Notes under the pieces: model-generated
What the model saw: only the letters and a program-made list of their open reading frames with translations
What the model was told of the DNA's origin: nothing
Database searches by the model: none
Origin: CAZYVU01 sp964651435
Lineage (GTDB): Bacteria > Desulfobacterota > Syntrophorhabdia > Syntrophorhabdales > CAYQXL01
Direction of reading: 5' to 3'
DNA length: 7,099 bases
Assembly: GCA_964651435.1 (NCBI GenBank)
Contig: CAZYVU010000067.1
Coordinates: forward strand, 1 to 7,099
Made by a program: the position numbers and the translations under genes
In this document: positions 1 through 5,440 of the stretch, piece after piece
How the letters are laid out: every line of letters starts with the position of its first letter
How positions within the stretch are numbered: position 1 is the stretch's first letter

Positions 1-158
1 ATCCGAACAGCAGTGTCGGGAGATGAGCGACGTGGAGTTACTTCTCAGGGATCAAATATTGAAAATTGGCCTCCTAGCCACAGGATGCCTCCACGTGCGT
101 GACTTCTGTAAGCAAAAAGCCGGGCGGAAAGCCATCGGCATGTGGCATTTTAGATTGC

Positions 159-182
159 GACTTCCTGCCTGCGGCAGGAGTC
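159..182. repeat. GC-rich hairpin at the edge of the repeat cluster
   Basis: CCTGCC (164-169) and GGCAGG (173-178) form a perfect stem around the loop TGC. With T163 bulged, GACT (159-162) can also pair with AGTC (179-182), giving about ten base pairs. There is no T-run after it on either strand, so it does not look like an intrinsic terminator. Its right arm merges into the first 7-bp repeat unit, so hairpin and repeats probably belong to one REP-like or MITE-like intergenic element; that last point is inference. Confidence 0.55.
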
Positions 183-363
183 AAAAGTCAGAAGCCAGAA
201 GTGAAAGACGAGGGTCACCCGAGGCGGCAGGGATACGTCGAAAGTCAGGAGTGAAAAGCGGCAGTTCCGGACCCCGGACGGGTTTCTTCGGCCGTTCCAC
301 TCCTGACTCCTGACTTTCCCCTGCCGTTCCACTCTTGACTCTTGACTGATGACGTTTGACGGG
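177..363. repeat. Degenerate heptamer repeat cluster in inverted orientation
   Basis: The left side has tandem 7-bp units on the plus strand: GGAGTCA, AAAGTCA, GAAGCCA, GAAGTGA, AAGACGA (177-211), then AAAGTCA and GGAGTGA (241-254). The right side carries the same unit on the opposite strand: CCACTCC, TGACTCC, TGACTTT (297-317) and CCACTCT, TGACTCT, TGACTGA, TGACGTT, TGACGGG (329-363). AGTCAGGAGTG (243-253) is a perfect 11-bp inverted match to 298-308, so the region could fold into a long stem with a GC-rich loop. That loop contains a small palindrome, TCCGG/CCGGA (266-278). Similar short-period intergenic repeats occur in several bacterial phyla. No direct function is visible. Confidence 0.75.
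291..347. repeat. Imperfect 25-bp direct repeat, two copies
   Basis: Copy one is at 291-315 and copy two at 323-347, offset by 32 bp. Both begin GCCGTTCCACTC and continue with two TGACT heptamers; they differ only at two positions, each C in copy one and T in copy two. This points to a recent duplication inside the heptamer cluster, by slippage or unequal exchange. Confidence 0.75.
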
Positions 364-412
364 CGAAGCCTGGCCTTGAGTTTTTGTCGATGGATGGTCT
401 ACACTTGAAAAT

Positions 413-514
413 ATGATATACGAAATGGCAACGATTCCGTTCGAAAAGGCTGCCGGGAAGTATGTTCGCGAAAAAGGTGAAACCAAAACCATTCAAAGAA
501 TGACCTATGGATAG
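413..514 (+). CDS. Candidate 33-codon small ORF or gene remnant
   Basis: An ATG at 413 opens a frame of 33 codons ending in TAG at 512-514, 28 bp before the next gene. The predicted peptide begins MIYEMATIPFEKAAGKYVRE and ends near QRMTYG; it is Lys/Glu-rich, slightly basic and has no membrane segment. A second in-frame ATG is at 425. The frame stays open upstream to a stop at 377-379, giving about 44 sense codons, but without another standard start. There is no Shine-Dalgarno sequence ahead of 413, which argues against efficient translation. The composition is more protein-like than that of the repeats beside it, so it could be a real small protein, a leader peptide or the tail of a decayed gene. 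I do not recognise it. Confidence 0.2.
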   Translation: MIYEMATIPFEKAAGKYVREKGETKTIQRMTYG

Positions 515-528
515 TAAACACCCGTACT

Positions 529-538
529 GAGGGGGGGG
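529..538 (+). promoter_or_regulatory. Ribosome binding site with G8 tract for the FemAB-like gene
   Basis: GA followed by eight consecutive G residues (531-538) lies four bases before the GTG start at 543. It is the only purine-rich site that can act as a Shine-Dalgarno sequence here, and it supports GTG 543 over the later ATG at 570. The uninterrupted G run is unusual for a ribosome site. Confidence 0.5.
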
Positions 539-542
539 TATC

Positions 543-1631
543 GTGAGTCATCAGAAATCGAGCGATATCATGGTGCGTCAGGTTGCTCCGGATGAAGACG
601 AGGCATGGGACGCTTTGGTAAGCGCATCACCGACATCCAATCGCTTTCTCCGTAGCGACTGTCTCAGAATGCTTGAAGAGACCGATTCCGTGGGAATCCG
701 CTTTCAACGCGTGGGGGTTTTCAACGGCTCCGGCGTATTGCGCGGGGGATGGGCTCTTCCCTACATGGAGCGATGCGGTGTACGCGCTTCCACGTACTTC
801 GAATTCTTTTACGCAAGCCCGATGCTCGCCCCGGATCTTGAGAGCGGCTCTGTCCACGTCTGCCGAGAGCGGCTTGAAGCCTTGCACGGACTGGCTGAAG
901 GCCACGCACGCCGACTCCATTTTATCGAAGCCGAAGCGCATCCGCATCTCCGGGATGTGCGCGGGATCCAGTATGCCGGATTCGAGATTCAAACACTCTA
1001 CACCCATATCTGGCACTTCGGCGCCGCCGACGAAGTATTCATGAAGATGAATCGGGAGAGAAGGCGGTTGATCAGGCGGGCGGATGAGTCCTACCGCTTC
1101 GGGATTCTCTCACTGCGGGATGCCGCCGACGGTTTCGTGCCTTTGTACAAGCGCTTGATGCGCAAGTTCGACTGGTTGCCGGGAGAGCAGTGGAGCCAGG
1201 ACCTGGAAAATAGGCTGGAATGGCTTCTCGATCATGACGTCGGCTCGGTCTTTGGTGCGTGGGATTCATCCGGTGAGCTGTGCGGCGCCGTAATCGTGCT
1301 CCTCAGTCGTGAAGATCGTACGATTTACCTATGGCGGTGCGGCTACAAAGCAGGCAAGGCGGGCGACACAATAGTTCCGGCGCTTTATTGGCACGCGGCC
1401 GTCCATTGGCTTGAGCAGTGGGGTGAGCCCTTGGCATGCAACCTCGGCGGGTCGCCGATGATGAGTCTGTCTCAGTTCAAGGACTATCTTGGCGCGGATG
1501 TGGTTCCTCACCATAAGCTCGTGTACAGGCCCCTTCGATTTAGCGCACTTTCATGGCGAATTGGGCGTGCCATCAAGGAGCGGGGCCGCAGAAAGTTGAC
1601 CCGTGCCTACCTGTCGTGGAAGAACGACTGA
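543..1631 (+). CDS. FemAB-like / GNAT-fold N-acyltransferase
   Basis: The 362-residue protein looks like a member of the FemAB-related GNAT group (Acetyltransf_6 type), which transfers acyl or aminoacyl groups to amines, for example in peptidoglycan or envelope polysaccharide modification. The N-terminal part (about 11-160) has the family's usual opening, with a WDALVSASP-like segment (22-30) and N33-R37. The C-terminal GNAT-like half (about 160-330) has the basic RERRRLIRRA stretch (171-180), the hydrophobic strand CGAVIVLL (247-254), and the hallmark NLGGSPMMSLSQFKDYLGA (300-318), matching the (D/N)-GGS-...-FK-..-GA signature. No signal peptide or membrane segment is seen, so it is likely cytoplasmic. 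GTG at 543 was chosen because a GAGGGGGG tract lies just upstream; ATG at 570 is the alternative. Substrate is unknown. No exosortase or polysaccharide genes are visible beside it. Confidence 0.8.
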   Translation: MSHQKSSDIMVRQVAPDEDEAWDALVSASPTSNRFLRSDCLRMLEETDSVGIRFQRVGVFNGSGVLRGGWALPYMERCGVRASTYFEFFYASPMLAPDLESGSVHVCRERLEALHGLAEGHARRLHFIEAEAHPHLRDVRGIQYAGFEIQTLYTHIWHFGAADEVFMKMNRERRRLIRRADESYRFGILSLRDAADGFVPLYKRLMRKFDWLPGEQWSQDLENRLEWLLDHDVGSVFGAWDSSGELCGAVIVLLSREDRTIYLWRCGYKAGKAGDTIVPALYWHAAVHWLEQWGEPLACNLGGSPMMSLSQFKDYLGADVVPHHKLVYRPLRFSALSWRIGRAIKERGRRKLTRAYLSWKND

Positions 1632-1649
1632 GAAGCTGTAAGGCAATAC

Positions 1650-1676
1650 CCTTCCGGGCTGTCCATGACCGGAAGG
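1650..1676. other. Perfect 8-bp inverted repeat downstream of the FemAB-like gene
   Basis: CCTTCCGG (1650-1657) pairs perfectly with CCGGAAGG (1669-1676) around an 11-base loop that contains GTCCATG. It begins 18 bp after the stop codon of the FemAB-like gene. The position fits a transcription end, but the following bases (AGATCTTGTC) are not a T-run, so a classic intrinsic terminator is not supported. It could also lie in the leader of the next gene. Confidence 0.5.
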
Positions 1677-1717
1677 AGATCTTGTCGGGTTGCGACTTCG
1701 AGCATGAAGTGGCGGCG

Positions 1718-1738
1718 ACCCCGCCGTCCATGCGGGGT
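1718..1738. other. Perfect 7-bp inverted repeat in the leader of the M20 peptidase gene
   Basis: ACCCCGC (1718-1724) pairs with GCGGGGT (1732-1738) around a 7-base loop, CGTCCAT, ending 38 bp before the ATG at 1777. No T-run follows. The loop and the first stem base together repeat GTCCATG, the same 7-mer found in the loop of the hairpin 60 bp upstream. A role in RNA stability or leader regulation is possible but only inferred. Confidence 0.45.
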
Positions 1739-1776
1739 AAGTCCGACATGGTACAGTATGGTAAGGATGGAGCCCC

Positions 1777-2997
1777 ATGCGAAGAAAGCCAATTCTTAAG
1801 CTGCTCATCATTGTTTCGTTGCTGTTGGTCGGGTGCGTCGCCGCCCAGGCGGACACTGCCCTGTTGGAGGCGGCAAAGGCCAGGCGTTCGGCCTTTCTCA
1901 AAGACCTGGAGACGATTGTCAACATCGACTCCGGCACCGATGACGCGGAGGGCCTTGCCCGTGTCGAATCCTTCCTGGCAGCCCGGCTGAGGGCATTGGG
2001 CGCTGACGTGGAGGTCCTTCCGGCGCCCCCGGCAGCAGGAAAGATGGTTGTCGGCACCCTGCACGGCAAGGGCGCTGCCGATATCATGCTGCTTATTCAC
2101 TACGATACCGTTTTCGGTGCGGGCGAGGCAGCCAGGCGGCCGTTCCGGGTTGAGGGAACAAGGGCCTATGGCCCCGGCGTCGCCGATGCCAAAGGCGGGG
2201 CGCTGATCATTCTTCATGGCCTGGAGATGGCGCGGGAGCGGGGCTCCACGGGGTATAAAAGGCTTACCGTCCTGTTCAATCCCGACGAAGAGAAGAGCTC
2301 GTTGGGCTCCCGCGAAACGATCCGCAGGTTGTCATCGCGGCACGATTACGTGCTTGTTTATGAGCCCCCTGAGGGCGACAGGGTAACGGTCGCGACAAAC
2401 GGTATCGCATACGTTCACCTTAGCGTGAAGGGCCTTTCGTCCCATGCCGGGTCTGCTCCCGACAAGGGTCGCAATGCGGCTGTGGAGCTTGCCCACCAGG
2501 TGTTGCAGCTCAGGGGCCTTGGTGATCCGGAAAAAGGCACGACGGTCAACTGGACCGTTATGCGCTCCGGCGAGAAGGTGAATGTTATCCCCGATAAAGC
2601 GCAGGCCACGGCCGACATGAGGATGTCCGTTCTGACAGAGCCCGCTCGCGTGCAGGGGGATGCGGCTCAGATCGTTCAAAAGAAGCTCGTCCCCGACACG
2701 GAGGTGACGGTCACCGTTGAGGAGCGCAGGCCCCCGCTTCCCCGCAATCCGGCCGGCGACAGGCTCGCGGCGTTGGCGAACAGCATCTACGAGGAGATAG
2801 GGAAGAAGATCGAGCCCGTCGCCATGCGCTACGGTACCGATGCCGGCTTCGCCTATAACCCGGACAGCTCGAAACCGGCTGTTATAGACGGCATGGGCAT
2901 CGTCGGCGACCGCATTCACTCGGCCGACGAATGGGCGGATCTGGAGAGCATTGCGCCCAGGCTCTACCTGACGGTGCGGATGCTTGAAGCACTTTGA
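1777..2997 (+). CDS. Exported M20 metallopeptidase, glutamate carboxypeptidase (CPG2-like)
   Basis: This 406-residue protein belongs to the M20 dizinc peptidases, closest in layout to carboxypeptidase G2, which removes C-terminal glutamate from peptides and folates. The predicted zinc ligands are H108, D137 (bridging), E172, E196 and H381, with D110 beside H108 and E171 as general base. As I recall CPG2 numbering (H112, D141, E175, E176, E200, H385), every one is shifted by exactly four. The dimerisation domain (about 205-320) contains GLSSHAG (219-225) with the usual histidine. The N-terminus MRRKPILKLL plus a hydrophobic run ends in LVGC (C20), a good lipobox; AQA-D at 25/26 would suit ordinary signal peptidase instead. 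The start is backed by AAGGATGGAG (1763-1772). It is probably periplasmic or lipid-anchored. The substrate could be a folate, acyl-amino acid or dipeptide. Confidence 0.9.
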   Translation: MRRKPILKLLIIVSLLLVGCVAAQADTALLEAAKARRSAFLKDLETIVNIDSGTDDAEGLARVESFLAARLRALGADVEVLPAPPAAGKMVVGTLHGKGAADIMLLIHYDTVFGAGEAARRPFRVEGTRAYGPGVADAKGGALIILHGLEMARERGSTGYKRLTVLFNPDEEKSSLGSRETIRRLSSRHDYVLVYEPPEGDRVTVATNGIAYVHLSVKGLSSHAGSAPDKGRNAAVELAHQVLQLRGLGDPEKGTTVNWTVMRSGEKVNVIPDKAQATADMRMSVLTEPARVQGDAAQIVQKKLVPDTEVTVTVEERRPPLPRNPAGDRLAALANSIYEEIGKKIEPVAMRYGTDAGFAYNPDSSKPAVIDGMGIVGDRIHSADEWADLESIAPRLYLTVRMLEAL

Positions 2998-3145
2998 CTT
3001 TCTCCCGGTGTTGCTCTGCGGTTAGGTGGGAAAGGTGAGGGTGATCGTTGTTCCTGCGTCACCGGTTTCTATCCGAAGGCCGGGGCGAACGCTGTTATTA
3101 TAGTGACTTAACTTACACCGGCTGGGCGGAAAATGATAGAAGAAA
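2998..3145. other. Convergent intergenic gap without a recognisable terminator
   Basis: The peptidase gene (plus) and the trans-sulfuration gene (minus) converge on these 148 bases. I looked for a GC stem followed by a T-run on either strand and found none; GGTGA and TCACC near 3050 could pair only as a weak 5-bp stem with a long loop. A consensus TATAAT occurs on the minus strand at 3102-3097 but has no matching -35 box. Termination here may be factor-dependent, or may occur inside the opposing genes. Confidence 0.5.
3022..3081 (-). pseudogene. Possible relic of a histidine kinase C-terminus
   Basis: Read on the minus strand, 3081-3022 encodes GLRIETGDAGTTITLTFPT followed by TAA. A GTT-(I/V/F)-x-L-x-(F/L)-P ending is typical of the last strand of the HATPase_c domain of sensor histidine kinases. 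The frame upstream (about 3082-3139) stays open but encodes nothing recognisable, and there is no start codon. It therefore looks like a leftover tail of a deleted kinase gene, if it is not chance. The match is short and judged by eye, so confidence is low. Confidence 0.2.
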
Positions 3146-4324
3146 TTAACCCTTTACCGTACGTGCGGCGTACTTCAGGGCCTGTGCTATGTCCTGCTGA
3201 AGGTCCTCGAAATCTTCGAGGCCCACAGAAAGGCGCACGAGGCCTCCGGTGACGCCCCGGGCGAGCCGTTCTTTTTCCGGCATAGCCGCGTGAGACATCG
3301 TTGCCGGGTGGGAGAGGATGGTCTCGACGCCGCCCAGGCTGACGGCAAAGAGGGCAAGCTTCAGGCGGCGCAGAAAGGCCTGGGCAAAGGACTGGCCGGC
3401 CAGCTCGAAGGAAAGGACGGCACCGCCGCCCAGCGCCTGGCCCCTGTGAATGTCCGCTCCGGGGTGTCCCGGAAGGGCGGGATAGTGGACGGCTCGCACG
3501 TCGGGCCTCCCGGCGAGCCATAGCGCAAGCCTCTCCGCGGTCTTCTGCTGGGTCTCCATGCGAGGCGCCAGCGTTTTCAGGCCCCTCAAGAGCAGCCAAG
3601 AGTCCTGAGGCCCCAGAATGGCGCCGAAACCCACCTGGACCTGCTTGATGCGGTCTGCCGGTTCGGCCTCCCGGGCCACCGCCAGGCCCGCGACGACGTC
3701 GCTATGGCCGCCGAGAAACTTCGTTCCGCTGTGGACGACAATATGGAAGCCTGATTCGAAAGGCCTCTGAAGGTAGGGGGTCATGAACGTGTTGTCCATG
3801 ACGGCCATGATGTTGCGACGGGCGGCCATTTCGGCGATAGCCCTCAGGTCCGTGATGCGCAGCAGGGGGTTGGAAGGTGTCTCGGCAAAGATCATGCGCG
3901 TCTGGGGGGTGATGGCCCCTTCGACCTCGTCGGTCTTTGTCATGTTCACGAAGGTGTGTGTGAGACCCCACCGCCGGAAGAGGCTGGTGAGCACGCGAAA
4001 GGTGCCGCCGTAAACGTCTGCCGGGGCAATGATGTGGTCGCCCGTCTTGAGCAGGAGGAAGATGGAGGCTATGGCCGCCATGCCGGAGGAAAAGGCGAAG
4101 CCCTTTGCTCCCCCCTCCAGTTCGGCGATGGCGTCTTCCAGTGCCTTTCGGGTCGGGTTGTCGCTGCGCGAGTAGACGTATTCCTGTCCCTGCCGCCCCT
4201 TCTTCTGCACAAACGTGGAGACCTGGTAGATGGGTGTGCTGACGGCGCCAGTCGGGTCCCCCTTTCCCTCTCCTGCGTGAACGATCCTGGTCCCGTATTT
4301 CATGCCGCCGCGGTTCGCACTCAT
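3146..4324 (-). CDS. PLP-dependent trans-sulfuration enzyme (Cys/Met metabolism family)
   Basis: The 392-residue protein is a fold-type I PLP enzyme of the cystathionine gamma-synthase / gamma-lyase / methionine gamma-lyase family. Visible motifs are YSRSDNPTR (51-59; Y51 and R53 bind the phosphate of the neighbouring subunit), SSGMAA (79-84), the ring-stacking Y105, ETPSNP (148-153), D177 for the pyridine nitrogen, the Schiff-base K202 in HSGTKFLGGHSD (198-209), and R364 in VRLSVGLED for the substrate carboxylate. Family length is normal. Specificity is unclear. V50 and V328 replace the acidic residues normally seen before YSR and in AESLGG of cystathionine enzymes, while G107 replaces the methionine gamma-lyase cysteine and R110 is synthase/lyase-like. 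The start codon overlaps the preceding gene's stop as ATGA, with AAGGGGAGA just upstream, so translation is probably coupled. It is the last gene of the operon. Confidence 0.9.
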   Translation of the reverse strand: MSANRGGMKYGTRIVHAGEGKGDPTGAVSTPIYQVSTFVQKKGRQGQEYVYSRSDNPTRKALEDAIAELEGGAKGFAFSSGMAAIASIFLLLKTGDHIIAPADVYGGTFRVLTSLFRRWGLTHTFVNMTKTDEVEGAITPQTRMIFAETPSNPLLRITDLRAIAEMAARRNIMAVMDNTFMTPYLQRPFESGFHIVVHSGTKFLGGHSDVVAGLAVAREAEPADRIKQVQVGFGAILGPQDSWLLLRGLKTLAPRMETQQKTAERLALWLAGRPDVRAVHYPALPGHPGADIHRGQALGGGAVLSFELAGQSFAQAFLRRLKLALFAVSLGGVETILSHPATMSHAAMPEKERLARGVTGGLVRLSVGLEDFEDLQQDIAQALKYAARTVKG

Positions 4325-5433
4325 AGTATCTCCCCTTCGGAGCCGGCGATGGTGCCGCCATGGGCCCTGCGCCGTCCTTCCGGCGTTCTCTGCGGTCCCT
4401 GAACGCCAACCGGATCATCGTTTCCCAGGAGGTCCATCTGCATCTGGCCGTCGATGTACCCCTTGCGCTTTCTCAACCCTATCTTTTCAAGAAGGCTGGC
4501 GCCCTTATCACGGGCGCGGCTTGTGGCCTCCGAAAAGGTCTTGCCCACCTTGTCCTTTGAAACGTCCCAGATGGCCTTTGCTACCTTCGCGGTGCCCTGG
4601 CGGACGATGCCGCCGAGCATGCCTGCGGCCTGGACTGCTGCGCTGCGGCGGAGGATGCGCTTCTCCTGCGCCATGAGGGAGCCGCAGTAGGCCTTGGCGA
4701 TAATGCCCACCCTGAGCGTGAGAAAGGCGTTGGCCGCCCCGGTGAGGATGGACGTAACGAGTATGGATGCGACAAGCTGAAAGCCGGGGATGGAGCCCGT
4801 AAGGGCGCCGAATGTCGCCGAAAGCACGGGCTCTACCTGCTCGCTCACGTCGATGTCGTCCAGTTCGCTTGCGATGAAGGCCGTTGCGGCTACGTTTGCA
4901 TAAAGGCTCACGAGATCACGAAAACCGGGCCTTTGGTAGTAAAGGTGTGCAATCTGCCAGATCATGCGGGTCTGGGCCGAAAGGACGAGGAAGGCATCGA
5001 GGCGGCCGTTCTGGGAGATGGCCGTGGCGAGGAAGACCGTCGACGCGTTGGCCTCTATCCGCTCATCGGCCTTCTGCCCCAGCACGGCGAGGGCCTCCTC
5101 CACGCCGTCGCGGCCCGAAAGCTTCATGCCCCGGAGGGCGGGGTTTGAGGCGAGGCGCTTCCTGACCTGTTCGAGGTAGGAGGGAAAGGCGCTGTGGTGG
5201 TCGCTTGCCGGGGGGCGGATGGACCGGGGCAGCCGCAGGAACATGACGATGGGAACGGCCACGAGAAGGCAGTAGAAGGCAATGAGACCCCAGAGTACGG
5301 CGGCGCCGAACCCCTCGTTGATCTTCGATGCCATGGCGACGATCTGGGCCGTCTGGTTGACGACGAAGATGACGAAGATAAGCAGGACCAGAATTCCGAC
5401 GGGGAGCACAAACTTTTTCAGAAGATCCTTCAT
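4321..5433 (-). CDS. DUF697-family inner membrane protein
   Basis: This 370-residue protein has two N-terminal membrane segments (about 9-25 and 42-66), then a soluble region, then a DUF697 domain (about 125-255) recognisable from NGRLDAFLVLSAQTRMIWQI (142-161), the LYYQRPGFRDLVSLYANVA stretch (164-182), and the Gly/Ala-rich GALTGSIPG...SILTGAANAFLTLRVG (209-243). DUF697 proteins, including the YcjF type, are often found with or fused to GTPases, but their function is poorly known; no GTPase is present here. The C-terminal tail (about 311-370) is hydrophilic, basic and variable. TGAGGCGGCG ahead of the ATG places GAGG over the stop of the upstream gene, and the downstream gene starts within its own stop codon, so it sits in the middle of a coupled operon. 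Its role between two metabolic enzymes is unknown. Confidence 0.85.
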   Translation of the reverse strand: MKDLLKKFVLPVGILVLLIFVIFVVNQTAQIVAMASKINEGFGAAVLWGLIAFYCLLVAVPIVMFLRLPRSIRPPASDHHSAFPSYLEQVRKRLASNPALRGMKLSGRDGVEEALAVLGQKADERIEANASTVFLATAISQNGRLDAFLVLSAQTRMIWQIAHLYYQRPGFRDLVSLYANVAATAFIASELDDIDVSEQVEPVLSATFGALTGSIPGFQLVASILVTSILTGAANAFLTLRVGIIAKAYCGSLMAQEKRILRRSAAVQAAGMLGGIVRQGTAKVAKAIWDVSKDKVGKTFSEATSRARDKGASLLEKIGLRKRKGYIDGQMQMDLLGNDDPVGVQGPQRTPEGRRRAHGGTIAGSEGEIL

Positions 5434-5440
5434 CGCCGCC

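Larger units (their letters stand above)
1..542. other. Intergenic region without a convincing protein gene
   Basis: This 542-base stretch lies ahead of the first plus-strand gene. The only sizeable plus-strand open frame (23-313) runs into a hairpin and the heptamer repeats, becomes rich in Arg, Ser and Gly, and resembles no family I know; its ATG has GGGAG directly adjacent, with no spacer for a ribosome site. Bases 1-158 show nothing I can assign. Bases 159-363 are a structured repeat region and 413-514 a candidate small ORF, both listed separately. A very weak promoter-like pair, TTGAGT (376-381) and TACACT (400-405) with an 18-bp spacer, could serve the gene at 543, but each box matches consensus at only four of six positions. 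Confidence 0.6.

Noticed and set aside
23..313. 96-codon plus-strand open frame
   Set aside because: It runs through the hairpin and heptamer repeats, becomes low in complexity, has no spaced ribosome site and matches no known family.
177..363. CRISPR array
   Set aside because: Units are only 7 bp, diverged, without regular spacers, and no cas genes are present.
1650..1676. Intrinsic terminator of the FemAB-like gene
   Set aside because: The stem is perfect but is not followed by a T-run, so only the inverted repeat itself is reported.
1632..1776. Known riboswitch (for example c-di-GMP type) ahead of the peptidase gene
   Set aside because: The two hairpins do not carry a conserved riboswitch core that I can recognise.
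2332..2919. Long minus-strand open frame (195 codons) within the peptidase gene
   Set aside because: It is antisense to an intact M20 gene with all catalytic residues; the length is expected from GC-rich codon bias.
3702..4418. 238-codon minus-strand open frame in another frame of the trans-sulfuration gene
   Set aside because: The peptide is Arg/His/Pro-rich, typical of an off-frame reading of a GC-rich gene, and the PLP enzyme frame is clearly the coding one.
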